64,000 nt of DNA, taken from the NCBI GenBank assembly GCA_903813345.2, contig CAIIXF020000007.1, positions 24,293,564 to 24,357,563 of the forward strand, in the 5' to 3' direction. Made by a program: the position numbers and the translations under genes. Every line of letters starts with the position of its first letter. Position 1 is the first letter of the stretch. The notes below the pieces were generated by a model that was not told the origin of the DNA, ran no database searches, and worked only from the letters and a program-made list of their open reading frames with translations. Below, in pieces: positions 23,047 through 38,000 of the stretch. The DNA comes from Owenia fusiformis. Taxonomy: Eukaryota > Annelida > Polychaeta > Sabellida > Oweniidae.

Positions 23047-26000
23047 CTGGAACAGAAATATTTGATTTGAATTCATTTTTTATAAAAGAGGCTCTATGTC
23101 ATAGGATAGCACAATCAAGACCCCTCTGGACTTTTTTGCATATTGAGTTTCACCACATATATACCCATCTACTTACCAAAGAAGAAATCCCAAATCCCCC
23201 TCTTTCAGTGTTAATTTTGCGATTGTGCTGGCCGATCTAATTATTTTCGAAGAAATTAATTCAATCTCAAGATATATCCATGGTATGTGAGATATATGAG
23301 CAATAACATTATGTATCTTTAATATTCATTATCTGTATGTAAGCAATCCTGAGTGTAACATTATATACAGACAAAAAATCTAAACATAATGAGCATCTTT
23401 TTAATTATGCTTGGAGTACTCAAAGAATGAACAAGACACAGAGTAATAAATATCGCACTTGAAATTCAAAATGGCCACCTTGTAAATAATGCTCAGTATG
23501 CCCAAAATCGAATAACATATTGGCACTAGTAAGTGCTTGAATCTGAACAGTTGTCTTACTATCTTGATGAAAATGTTTCATTTGCCACCCACCCACATAC
23601 ACATCAGCACAAAATAAGACAACATAGCTCTTTTCAAGTGTGATAAAAATCCTGATGATATGAACATCATACAAAAAAACATGTCACAAATTAGGGTTAG
23701 GCGTAAAGAACTGGTTTGTTCATTATTATACAGTGTGTTTTATTGTTAGATCAGCTGTTAATCATAACTGTAATAACAGATCTGTTATTCAATTTGGATT
23801 GCAAATTCTGACATCTTTTCAACAATCTAGGGCATATGAATATTTCTAATAAATGATAGTAATGTGGAACCTGTTAATCCCAAAACATAGTCTCAAAATC
23901 CTATGCTAAGGATTTGATCCTATGTTTTCAGATCAACTAGTAAGGTGGAACCTTGTTTAGGAAAGGAAAATACAATAGAACTTCACTAGGTGCAGCAAAA
24001 AGTGTTCAGGTTGGCAGGTGCTCATATTTCAAGGTACTTTAACACATAATTCTATGGCACTGAAAAGTGTTCACTCTAGAGGTGTTTGAACAGTTTTTAC
24101 TTTTTGATGACTTGATGTAAAATGACATTTCAAAGGAAACTCATTGTGTGACCTGAAAGTTATTATTTTGAGTTAACAATGTCAGACATTATAGCTGATA
24201 TTCAACAAAGAAACCAGTCAATAGCTTGGTGTGAAAATTGTTGTTCTGCCCGAATGAAATTTCACTCAAAACTTGGAGCCAAGACCTGCCTAATTTGAAA
24301 GATCCCACAACACTGAAAATCTGGGATCAGGCATCCAAAATGAGCACCATATTAGAAAAGAAATATCACTAAGAAATACTTTGCCCAGATTTTAAACTTC
24401 TGACTAGATTTAAGTAATGATACCCCTAGTTTGACAATATTCTTTGTATCAACAAAGATACAAGCTTTTAACTCATTGCTGTCCAAAGTTATTTTGGAGA
24501 TTTTCAGCTGGTGACCGGCCATTTTGATGAAAAATTTAGCAAAATGGCATGTTTTCAAATCAGCATAACATGGACTATATCAGCACCCTCTGTGCTATGT
24601 TTTATGCCATTGTGAAGCCAATGACAATATATTTCAATTGCACCCAACCATGGTCAACCTTGCAGCCACTACAATATTTGGTAAGATTATTGGTACAAAC
24701 CATGTGACAATTATTGGACAGCATCCTGAGATATCTCGGGGTTGGTCAGATACGATTATAATGTCATAGACCAAATATCTTGGGAATGGTCAGCGATGAG
24801 GTAAATCCTCTAAAAGCACTGAGTAACAAGGCATTAACATGACAAAATGTCACCACCTTGAAATCTGTTACAGATGCGGAGCACCAAACACCATGCATCC
24901 ACAAAAATGTTGGTGACTTTAACAATATCTCACCACATAATAGACAACAGTACAAAGTATAAGGTGCTAATATGTGATAGCAATATCTAACAAACAGATA
25001 TTTGATTATGAATTCATACTTATAACTCCATATAAACAAATCAAATGGTCGACTAAACCTCAAATGTTGGACAAATCCAATCAGAAATCGTTGAAAGTTG
25101 AAGTAATTTCATTCAACGAGAATTCCTATTGATCCATAGACGCAATCAGTCGCTGACGTCATATTTATCGATAAAGTCAGCTGTTTGTGCGCTTGAAGCT
25201 GTCCTTGAATATCAAACTTCAAAATTTGTCAATATTCTAATCAATGAACCTCAAATAATAAATTAAAAAATACATGCTTCAAAATATCATCATAAAATCC
25301 ATTTGTACATGAAGAGGATAATTTGAAGAAAAATATGATTTGTAATTAACGCAGCAATATGATTTTGACCCATAGCTTAATGTCAGGATATTGTTTGTAA
25401 TTAGAAACAATACAATGATATATAGATAAACCCATTGAACACAATTTTGAAACCTTACTTTATATCGTTCAATTAATAGGTCATGTACAGTATATGGATG
25501 CCTTGATTTGCAGTGTCAAGCATCAAACAGTAAGAAAAATAACACAACAGTTTTTTTTTCAAATATAAATTGCATTAAAAAATTAAAATCAGCAAGGAAT
25601 AAAGACATAGACTTTTAAACAAATCTGTAATAAAAAAAGTACCAAGAGATAACAGATGTAGCAGGCCATTCTAACAAGAGAAAAACTTAACATTCAGAAA
25701 AATTCAAGGCAGTCAAAGGGTCATTTCTAACATTAATAAAATAAAAATAAAGTAAATCTAATAGCCATTGCAAATTTCTATTCATTGAATGAGTTTATAT
25801 ATATTTGATTTTTCAATCTTATAAGTACCCTGGTCATCCTCGGTGATGTTATTGGACGATACAATAGAAGAATGACAAGTCCCCAAAAAAGCCTCAAAAT
25901 GATCTATTACTAAACACCATGAAAATCCTCATTTGACTTGATATGCCACTTGATGCAAGGGCTTCACCAATATGATAATGATTTTGATTAAATCTTCTGA

Positions 26001-29000
26001 AAACAACGAATTCACATATTAGTATATCCATATTATATTGCCTTGGGGTCATGTGCTCTCTGACCATCCATGTTGCAATGTAATTGTATGTTTTTTCTAT
26101 AGATCCACTAGCATAGTAGTTATTCAGTTGAGATGGAAAGAAATCATGATGGTTTAAAGCTAGAGCTACATTGCTAGACATGTAATTAGATGCTCGAAGC
26201 TTCCTAGTTGTATATTCAACCATTCCAACATGAACCGAGGCATACTGCTAATACATCCAATATTCCATCAATACGACTTACCATCAAGATGGTAAAAATA
26301 ACCTCTATATGCTTCACATACAGTTTCCAAGCTTCTGATTCTGTGGTTTAGAGATGGCTGCATCCACCGTAAAAGAGATGTTTCTTTGGTCCGTCAGATA
26401 AGCTTTTATCTAAGAACGTTATATCAATTAACTATTCTAGCTTTGGATCAATACAAGCATGGCTATGTTAATTTCGGGGAGATGATAGCAGCATATCTTA
26501 GCCCGCCTATCTTACAATAACGTGTGTCACATGTGAATTCAGTACAAATAGTGCACAAGATCTTCATTCAATGTCAAGCCAAGCATGCATGATTCTGATC
26601 CTTAAATCAATCGACTAATACACAACATAACATTAGTGAGAATCCACTTCGCCTGATTAAGTCGTCTCATACAGAGCCATTTGTGTGTTTATAAATCAAG
26701 ATTTCCATAAATTTGTTTTGTTAACAATTAACACCTTTACTTGTAATATAACATGATCTCCCCAGAGAATTATATCTGGGTATATTAATTAAACATTATA
26801 ATTACTTTCTGAGCAACTAGGTTTTTCTACTCAGAATTGAAACAGCGGTCCACCAGGGGCTCGGAGTCTGATACCCTGAAGCTTGAATACAACAGACAGA
26901 CAGAGTATGATTCTCTTTGTCAGCTGTAATACAGGAGCTGACGGAGGAGATGAGACAGGGGGAGCACAGGGAGGCAAGAAAGGAACTGATCTAAATTAGA
27001 GTCCATTTGCATTATATGAGTACAGTTACATTAACACATTTAATAACCAGCGACATTACAGTCAATGATGAACACACTAATGTTACAGCTAATAATAGAG
27101 AAACCGACAATTTTATGCTTAAAGCCATTGACAACAAGTATGACCACAAAATGCTATAGCCAATAACAAAGACCATGACTATGCTCATGTTATAGCAAAC
27201 AAAAAAGACCATGCTAATTTTATAGCATACAAAGACCATGCTCATGTTATAGCTATATAGCAAACAAAAAGGACAATGACCATGTTCATTTTATAGCAAA
27301 CAAAAAGGACAATGACCATGCTCATGTTATAGCAAACAAAAAATACTATGACCATGCTCATGTTATAGCAAACAAAAAGGACAATGACCATGCTCATGTT
27401 ATAGCAAACAAAAAATACTATGACCATGCTCATGTTATAGCAAACAAAAAGGACAATGACCATGCTCATGTTATAGCAAACAAAAAAGACTATGACCATA
27501 CTCATGTTATAGCAAACAAAAAAGGACAATGACCATGCTCATGTTATAGCAAACAAAAAGACCATGACCATGCTCATGTTATAGCAAACAAAAAAGACCA
27601 TGACCATGCTCATGTTATAGCAAACAAAAAAGACCATGCTAATTTTATAGCATACAAAGACCATGCTCATGTTATAGCTATATAGCAAACAAAAAGGACA
27701 ATGACCATGTTCATTTTATAGCAAACAAGAAGACCATGACCATGCTCATGTTATAGCAAACAAAAAAGACCATGCTAATTTGAAAGCATACAAAGACCAA
27801 GACCATGCTCATGTTATAGCAAACAAAAAAGACCAAGACCATGCTCATGTTATAGCAAACAAAAAGACTAAGACTATTACCATGCTAATGTTATAGCCAA
27901 TGATAGCCAAATGGCTTGTATACTTTTAAACCATCTCACAAAGACACAATGACTAGTATATAAGTTTATTTTTTGCTTACAACATTCCAGGCCATGCCCA
28001 TTTTGCTAATGGCGTGAATTAGTAACTTCACTCAACTTTTAATTTAGATATAGCCTGTGATAAAGGGCATGATCAAGGTATATACATCCCATAAGTAAAC
28101 ATAATGATAAACACAATCAAATGCCACAGTAAACAACCTGACCACATAAAGTACCATATAACCCCCATAAACAATATAAACTCCATAAAAGTCTCTATGG
28201 TTGGTAGGCTCTCAAGTAGTATGGAGAGTGAATGTTTTAGCACAGTGAGAATTTATTGCTGGAATGTGTAGTCATATCATAAAAAATGACAAAAATGGGG
28301 AAAATGATATCATTATTTTAAACAAAATGATTGTATGCCTTTTCTGAGTCAACTTTAAATATCTGGCCATTAACATTGAGGCTATTCGATGAGTGCATCA
28401 CATGTTTTCACTGCAAATACAAAATTTTGGTCTCACAAATCTCAATAGTGATAAACTGTGATGTCTTCTATGTTCCTACTCAAGTCAAAATTATTAATGA
28501 GCGTAGAATGAACATCTTTGGAATATTCCCCTTTAACCCTCTGCATCTATTGGACAATAGGAGAGGGACTTGATAATAATGAAATTCTATATGGGGAAAT
28601 AGGCAGAAAAGGGGTGATGATGATAAAATCTTGTATAGGACAACAGACATAGGGGAAGGGTTTGGTCAAGAAAATGTCTTTAGGCCAATTTGAGAGTAGA
28701 GAAGGGACTTCAAAATAATATCTTCTTTTGGGAAACAGAGAGAGGGGACATGGCTTGGTTATAATAGAATCTTCAATGGGGGAACAAACATAGAGGAAGA
28801 GACAATAAAATCTTCTACTCTAATTTATGTTTCTTTTCCTACTGGTTAACACCCTCTACCTGATGCAACATCCTTAAAATGAAATAGCTGTTTTATCTCT
28901 ACATAAGTAAAATCACAGATGTTAGTGGCGATCATGAGCTCCTTCTAAAGATAATATATTAATTCTTTATTGCAAGAACCAAGCAAAAGAAAACCAAACT

Positions 29001-32000
29001 GAGTCAAATGTGTGTTTCAGATATTCATATTTGAATCTTCTGAAAATTCATATAAAGGACCCACGGTCTTGTGCTCACACAGTGTTTTGTTTCCCTGAAA
29101 GTGATTAAGTCCTACTTTTGTCAAATTTTATAGAGTAAACACCAAAAACTGTAATTTCAAGAGCTTCGAAATCTTCAGAGATAATAAGTTGCATATACAG
29201 CAACTACTATAAGTTATTTGAAAGTTCTTCTTCAACAAAGTGTCTAGTATTTACAGAAAATTTGACTTTTTGACGTCAAAATCAGCAATTTCTCGGAAAC
29301 TGGGCGAACTTGGGAAATGGCATTGATAGGTCAAATAGGCATTATGGATATGCATAAAATGAATGTGGATATGACTCAATCCAAATAGCAGTTTTAATTT
29401 GTGCGGCCAATGTTGACGGACGGATGGATGGACAGACAAATGGACGGACCATGGACGGACGCCTGGTCGATCCCATAGGCTCACTGTGTGAGACAAAAAA
29501 GACTGGTTAGGTTCGTCTAAATAGTATCATTCACACATCTTTCTTGAGATCCATCTTTGCCATTCAAACATCTTTCTTCAGATCAATCTTTGCAACAGCA
29601 AAATGGGTTTAATTAGGGAGTAGTCTTGTTGAGCATGTTCTAAATTAGTCAAACATGACACAAATATCATACAAATATTTCATTCTAATGAATAAAGGTG
29701 ATCCCTGTGCATTTTTCAAAAGGGCTATTCCACGATGGTTGAAGGGCTAGAAGGGCTGGGATCATTTCATTTTGTGCCTTATTCACAGTTGTCCGATTTT
29801 ATAAGTACAACCTGTAAAATATCCAGATCTCTCATAATATGTGACCCAGTGTTGGCACATATCTCTACAGGACTCTTACAAATCTCTGCAGGACTCTAAC
29901 ACATCTCTGCAGGACTTTAAAACATCTCTGCAGGACTTCAACATTGCAGGACTCTGCAGAATTCCATCATATCTCTGCAGGATTTAACATTTTCTGCATG
30001 ACTTCTACATATCTCTGCATATCATTTCATTTGGTATCATTTTCACGATGTCATATTTGAACATAACATCAACAATTATATAAATAAAATCGGTGAAGTT
30101 TAAACTTTAGTTTAATAATATGAATATCACAGTTTTATTAAGCAATCCATAGATGTAATTAAATAAACACATTTGCTTTTACTTATTGGCATCACAAATT
30201 ATAATACAATGTACTTTGGTCACCTCTTGGGGTTAAATAACAGTATCACATTGAGAAGGTAAAAGTACAAGTGTATAATATATCCACTTTGATACCTATA
30301 TAACCAAGACACATATCAGATATGACTTGGTTTGGAAAATAAAATAATAAAATGTCCATCTTGATGAGTCAAATTCTCAAGACAGATTTCTAAAATGGCA
30401 GCATCCTTTAGAAAGAGGCTTGAAGTTTAATCATAGTCCAAGCATAGAACATGGATAAATCATATTTATGAGACTTTTTGATGCATTTCACTGCAGAGCA
30501 AGATATGAAAGTCCTGGTGTTAAAAACCACTAGAAATTTCCTTATCAGAAGTGGCTGAAGAAACTAATAAATCTGGTACTCATTCCAACGTACATTCCTT
30601 AACACATCAAAACAATGATACGGCACTCACCTGTTGATCAGTCAGATGTATAACGAACTAGTATCCACTATTTCCCTACTACTCCTATATATCCATATAT
30701 TGATGTAATTCCAAGTGCTATAGTCTCTCTGAAATTTCCACCTATATAAGACCAATATCAAAATGTAGCCGCGGCAGAATCAAATCAGATCTTGCTAGCC
30801 CTTGCAAAAATTTATACGGCTCCTATAGCATGATTTTATTAGACATCAGACAATGCGCAGCTTGAGTAAGGACAGTGAGAGCATGTTTATAGTTTATACA
30901 TGAACTGAATTCATTCTAAGACACACAGACTAGGATCATTTATCTAATTATGAGGACAAATACGTCATAAAATGTCCAGAATGGAATCAAATATTTGGAA
31001 GGGTAAACATGAAGCCTGTGCAATGGCGAATGTAAGCAAAGGGGTTGAATCCAAAGTCCATCATCTAAAAGGCCAAACTGCCCTAATTCACGTCACCATA
31101 CTAGTCAATGGGCAAAAGGGCAAACGCCTGACTTTTTATCTCGAGTTATGGATTTATGTGGCCTCACTGGCCTATCTGAGGTTCTAAAGCTATGTCTAAG
31201 CTACATCTTGACAAAAAACTCAATAGGGGCCAATCATCTACTTTTTGAAATAATTGGTCAATTGTGACACTACCCCCTCTCTCTGCCGACACAAATTGAA
31301 ATTCACAAAAATCAAGGCAAAATTAATGCGCCACTTGACTCGAAATTTTCCTTCAGATAACCCAAATAAACGCATTTTCAGAAGAAATGGCATGTTGTCA
31401 TTGCAAAAAGATGACAACTGTGCCTACATACTAGCTTACTGACTCGTCATGATCACAATTGTGTTGGGACTACATTTATTTTTGAATACTACTTTTTTCT
31501 ATTCAGCGGAAGTGACGTATTAGGGCATTTGGGCCTAATAGCAACATGGTTGGATGATTTCTGGCTTGAAATTGCGTTTTTCCAATTTACTAGAGTTTTT
31601 CAAGTTGTTTTGTGCAGTTTAAGAATATTCTGACAGCAATTATGAAAAATATGGCTACTTTATTACCCCTGGGGTCATTTTTCCAAGAACCCAATGGTTT
31701 TCCTTTAAATTTGACTAGTTTTTCATTTACATCATGAAATCTACTGGCTGATGGTGACATTTTACAATGTCGTGTCAAGAAATTGAGTATTTCATTGCAT
31801 ATTGCGATTTTTAGCCAAAATCACTGAACCATGAACCTGAAAATTGGGCAAATTTGGCCAACTTAGGCAAAATTTTACTAAAATTATCATTTTTTGATAT
31901 TTTATTTCACTCAACAACCTCCTGATTTGAAAAATGATGGCAAATTTGATCAGATTTGACTCTGGCCTAGAGAATTAGGACTTTTGAGATAGTTTTAGCT

Positions 32001-35000
32001 CGAATTTGGTCATTCAGAGTGGACAAATACATCAAAAATTGACACTTAACTGACCAATCTCTGACTGTACCCCTGATATGTACCTTTATTTTTTACTAGA
32101 AACCAAAAGATGGAAAATTCAATCTTTATTATGAACAGCAACTCATTGGCTTCCCCATTTACGACAACATATGACATCTTGGGGTCATTAAGGACGAAAT
32201 TATGGCCAAATATCGTCAAAATCAGTGGTTTTTGGGGTAAAAAGCGAAAACTGCTGATTCAGCAAAAACTTTAAATTTGTTCATGAAAATTCCCCTTTTT
32301 GCCTACGACCAGAATATGTTTCGTACTAATAAACTTCAATTCTGGACGATTCTGAGTAGTTTCAAAAAATTTTGGTCACTCTCACATGTGACTAATAGGC
32401 CAAACTGCCCTAATTCACGTCACCATACTAGTCAATGGGCAAAAGGGCAAACGCCTGACTTTTTATCTCGAGTTATGGATTTATGTGGCCTCACTGGCCT
32501 ATCTGAGGTTCTAAAGCTATGTCTAAGCTACATCTTGACAAAAAACTCAATAGGGGCCAATCATCTACTTTTTGAAATAATTGGTCAATTGTGACACTAC
32601 CCCCTCTCTCTGCCGACACAAATTGAAATTCACAAAAATCAAGGCAAAATTAATGCGCCACTTGACTCGAAATTTTCCTTCAGATAACCCAAATAAACGC
32701 ATTTTCAGAAGAAATGGCATGTTGTCATTGCAAAAAGATGACAACTGTGCCTACATACTAGCTTACTGACTCGTCATGATCACAATTGTGTTGGGACTAC
32801 ATTTATTTTTGAATACTACTTTTTTCTATTCAGCGGAAGTGACGTATTAGGGCATTTGGGCCAAATCCCTTGTTATTGTGTGCTGCAGAACAGAAGTGTT
32901 TTACGTAGACAGGAAAACAATGCCAAGGATATTCAGTAAACAACAGACAATTTTCACTACATAACATATTGAGCCATGCTTCTCCACTCTACCACTCTTT
33001 ATTTTCATAACCATACTTTGTCTCTATGAATGAATATGGGAAGAGGGTAAAGAAACTTGAGGTAAAGACATGGACGGTTTCACCAATGATCTAATAATTA
33101 TGCTTTTGAGATTGAGACTATACGAAAAAACAAAATATGTAAGAAACAACCCCTGTGACTTCATGGCTGTATAATTGCTGAAATTGCATCCAATGAAACT
33201 CCAACACTAATGTAAAATTAGGTAAGACACAATTGAATAATCACTGTTTATTTGGTTAAAACCAGAAAAATGAAGAGACTCCAAACTGACAATTCAAGGC
33301 CATCTTTATCCAATCACAGTTTTCATAGTATCTGTTAATCAAATCAATAAACCAGTCTCAATGCTACAGCCACCAGAGGCCATTCTTTTCAAGTCCTTTG
33401 TTTTGTTTGCACACCGTTGCATCATCATCAATTTTACAAATTGGTTTTGCTTATTAGATTAACATTATTTTTGGGACCATTGAGTCTCCCTGTACAGGGA
33501 ATATCTATTGGAGATGTCTCATAAAACCAATACGGTTGCCATTTTGATTCGTCAAATTATTTCAACATCATGTAACTCAAAAAGATTACATAACTATACA
33601 AATGTGTATGAAAGCAAAGAAAGATATTCAAGATACAAATAAATGATAAGTTCAGACCAATTTTTCTTGTTTGCTATAATAAGGAATATCAATATTCAAT
33701 TGATTAAAAAATGACAATGGTAAGACATGATACAATGTATATACAAAGCAAGTTCATTCACTTCTCTGTCAATAGTAAAGAAATGACGTACAAAAACTAA
33801 CATTCTGGATTCATCCACTGTCTATACTTTCTTCTTGCAAGAAAAATGAATTCAATGGCATACATTTTGGTTTATTCTACCCTAAGAGTCAGAGCCTAAT
33901 ACAGTAAATTGGTGAAGAGGGAACTACTGGGAAGATTTTTATTTGTAGTCATAGTGTCAATTTTGCTGGCATTGGCCTTGTATGTTTATATCATGGATAT
34001 ATCATTTTAAAGTGTAATTCTGAAAATGCAAATTTCTGATTCTTGATCCTTACATTCATTGTTCAGTTTTGAACATTTTCAATCTTTCATGATGATATAT
34101 AGCTAGTTGTTACATAATTCTCTATTTGTTACTTTGTACTTTCAAGTTTCAACTGAAACAAGCTTTCATGGAACAAGATGTTAGGGGTTTGAATGAATCG
34201 TTCTTTCAATGTGGTCCCTTATCTTCTGATTGGGAGCCTAAATATAGCAGCTCTCTCTGTTTATATAATGCAAGTTAATAAGAGCCTCTGTATGCCAGAA
34301 GCTAAGGTTCTTGCAAAACATGGAACATTCCTCAACATCATATGTTGAGGAAATAAAGTTTACTGCAAAAAAGTAGGTTTTGATTAGTATGATACAACAT
34401 ACCAGATCTGAATATATCAATATCAAGCCTGCTGTCTTTACAGGTAAAGCTTCCTATGAGCTGATTTTGTAAATCTCAACATAACCCTAGTTTGGGAAGC
34501 GGGGATGGGGAATACCATAGGTACAACTTAGGTAAAGAAAATAGGTCCACACCTGACTTTAGATAATGAGAAGAGGTGCAAAATTCAATATACACCCACT
34601 CTTTATGAAGGGGAATAAGGAGGAAGACAAGTGGCCTATAAGAATCCCTACATTGCGAAGAAGCTCACTCTTTGATATTTTTCTTATTTGATACCTTCCA
34701 AATTGCCCCATCTTCTAAAAGAAAGCAGACAGGGTATGCATAACCCTAGCTCTTGTTATAGGAAGGGGATACTGATATGAAGAAACTTAAACTATAATGT
34801 GAAAGGCAAATAATGTACCAACAAGGCATTTACAAAATGTCACCACCTGCCATTTGTTACAGAAGCTGATCGCCACCAGCTTAAAGCTGAACATTATACA
34901 CATAAAAAAGTTGGAAGCTATAACAATATGTCACTACTTGTGGTGGTTACATAATAAACCTTATGTTATGTCAAAGTTACAAGTTGGGGAACAATGATAA

Positions 35001-38000
35001 CACTACAAATGAAATCAAAAAGAGACAAGTTATCTACATTCTTACACCTTGGTACTTTTACATGTATTGAAGTATGCATGAAAATCGGTCTGTGCCGAGC
35101 TCAATCCAAACCAAAAAGTGAAGTTTTTTGTTTTATAATCAATGATTAGTGGATGTACATCTCACAAATCAAGGCTTTTATTTTATTAAAGCCATTGGCA
35201 GTTGAAGTTTCTGACTTATATGTAGGACTAGGCTGCAACTCAGCTCTGTTAAACATAAAGATTACGTTACACTGTCAGGCCTGCCCCCCCCCCTCCCACA
35301 GCCGGACAAACTGACCCACTTTACAAAAGCTGGCTACAGCACTTTGATGTTTTAAATTCCAATTCAATTGCATGGAATGGAGTTTTTGTCAAGAAATTAC
35401 TATATACAATTATTGACCTCTCCAGAGGTTTACAGTCGAAATTATATCCCGAGACTGTAAACCGAGACCGTAGGTCGAGGTTTACATTGAGGGATATAAT
35501 TTTGACAGTAAACCGAATGGAGAGGTCTATAATTGTTTTGTTAGTCCGAAGAATATCTTAGATTTTTCTGACCCTTGAAGTTGACTTGAAGTTGGATCCA
35601 GACCCTCGAGACGTTCATGTTGTATTTCAGTATATCGGCAGTAAGTTCACTCAATGGAGTCAAATTACTCTCCTGGGCGAAGTCCACTAAAAGCTTTGTA
35701 CAAAGTTTTAGATTTTTCTTCGTATTTTGACTGTCTTTACTCTCTAAGAGACTAATAATATCCTCATCTTCAACATTTTTGAAACGGCTAGTGCTAGCGG
35801 CGGCCATTTTATCGTCTGATAATGACGTCATTTTAGTGGAATGCTGGGAATATTATTCACCGGCAATGCATTGCGCGGTGTACAGTTAAAATTATTCACC
35901 GCTCGTTGACCAATCAAAATCGAGTATTTCAACTAAGGTACTAACAATACAAATTATAGCCATTTCAGTAGTTTGTTTAGTTATGTAAACTGAAGTAGAA
36001 AAAGGAAGAAATTTAAGAGGTAATTAAACATAGTTGTGAGGGTTGGGAAATATAGAGAGACCTGGAAAATGTGAGATAGAGATTCTAAGGAAGAAATATG
36101 AGATAAGAAGATGACAGTATAAATATTTTTGGTATTGAATCATGGAGGGCAAGGTTGTTTGATACCAACAATTTGCTAAAAGTTTGAAATTCTTGGAAGA
36201 TTCAGAATGGGGGGGGGGGGGGTGGTTAGAAGAATATATCACTACGATCTTGGGAAGTGGGGATTCAAGGGGAGGAAATAAATGGGCTGGTTGGAATCCA
36301 AACCAGAAATTATTTCAGATTCTGCTGGGGGATGCAAGTGGGGACGCAAGTGGGGATGCAAGTGGGGGATAGAAAAATAGCTAACTTACCTAAAGCTACT
36401 ACTCCTGTGTTTATGACTGATGTTGTCTGTGAGCGGGGATGCTGCAGCACTTTGATCTCCGCTGATTTCTAGAACATATGGAAAAAACAAAGATTAATCT
36501 ACTGGTCATAAATATGATTATCTCTAGTATTAAACTGTCCACGTATAACCATCAGAAAGACTAACAAACAACAGTCATCTATTTAGCATGTTCCCATAAA
36601 GTACATGTATGTATTTTCAAAGAATTTTAGAGAAAAGTTGCCTTTTATGTGAATAATCCAGTAAATTAAACTACTAGTGAATATGGACCTTTGGATTAAC
36701 ATTAACGCCCATAGGCTAATTGGTGATAGAATTTATTTTTAATATCTGGTCCAAAGTAGATAGTTTATGCAATACAGTGTTTTATTAGTTAAAATTTTAC
36801 TTTTTGAAAGGTTGTTATCTTGATCCTGTTAACTTTAGGTAATTTGAAATTAGTTATCAATTATCATTATATGTTAGATTGTGTAATATGGCATGTGTTT
36901 TCATTAAATCTAAGAGAGCCATGATAGTGTGCAGTATGTACCACTGTACTAAATGCTAGCAATTGAGAGGAATACACCTTCAATTTGTTGGCATATGGGA
37001 AAGCTAAGGCCAGGGCTGATAAATTAAGTGTTTAGCAGATCCAACCACTACATTTTTGCATTATGTAATATATAACATACTGTACATTTATGCAGAATAT
37101 GGGAAAAGAAGCCATGATTCTAGCATATTAAATTAACTCATATACACTGTATTCATTTTTTAGTACACTTTAGAAAGCTCAATTTGGACTAAATTCTGAG
37201 ATAAACATTTATTAATCCAGTAGGTCTGCCCTATGCTACATTTAACATTCAAGCACACATGTAAACAATATTCAACAACATAATCTGCTATAAAGGTCAT
37301 ACTCTGTGCTTGAAGATGAGTAGGAAGGTCTAAAGTTAAAACTCTTAAGAAACACATATGCCCTGAAAATCTGACAGTTTATTCAATGTTTAGAGATTTT
37401 AAGTTTTAGAACTGGCATGACTTTTTCACGGGCTTCACAACTGTTCCTTTCCCTCATTAGTGATTCATCATTTCAGGAAAGTTACAAGCAATAATCACTG
37501 TGTAACATTTTAAAGATACAGGTAAAAGATACTGTATCATCCCTAAAAAATACATATTACATTGGATAATAAGAAAATTATCACTGTTATGTAAATAAAC
37601 TTCCCAAAACATATAATCCTGGCCATAACAAAATCCAAATTCTTCAATATTCTATTATCTGTTTATATTTAGCCATACCTAAATAGAATTCCCAGAGTTC
37701 AGGGGTATTATGTGAAAAAATAGAGAGGGTTTGTAGTTATGAACAGGTATATTGTGAGCCAATAGCATCATAACTTTACCTGGGGAAACCTGGGCTATAA
37801 ACATACAGTGTTGCTGCATTCATTTTTAACAAAACAACATAAGATATGAATTTACTAGTTTGGCCATTTAGTTAAAAAGAATAGATACAGTAGTATATCA
37901 TGTTTTTGCTTTTCTAACAAAATATAGGTGTTGTACTAACCATTGATACTAATTGAAGGATTATTCTCTGCTATTTTTGGAAGAAAGAATCAGAGATCGC

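Noticed and set aside
25894-26223. 109-codon open frame on the minus strand, the longest in the window
   Set aside because: No domain, no repeat-protein pattern and no fit to trio phases. A frame of this length is expected by chance in 64 kb read six ways.
27242-27529. Repetitive hydrophobic frame on the minus strand
   Set aside because: Direct product of the 36-bp tandem array; the repeated [12 protein letters not shown] peptide has no start context or homology.
30600-30690. Strong CAG/GTGAGT donor on the minus strand
   Set aside because: No open frame of matching phase and no acceptor nearby; a chance site or a non-coding exon cannot be told apart.
31254-32769. Two identical 62-codon frames in the Harbinger-like copies
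   Set aside because: Identical because the copies are identical. They begin at TTG, lack any transposase motif and are disrupted in the diverged copy at 4836.
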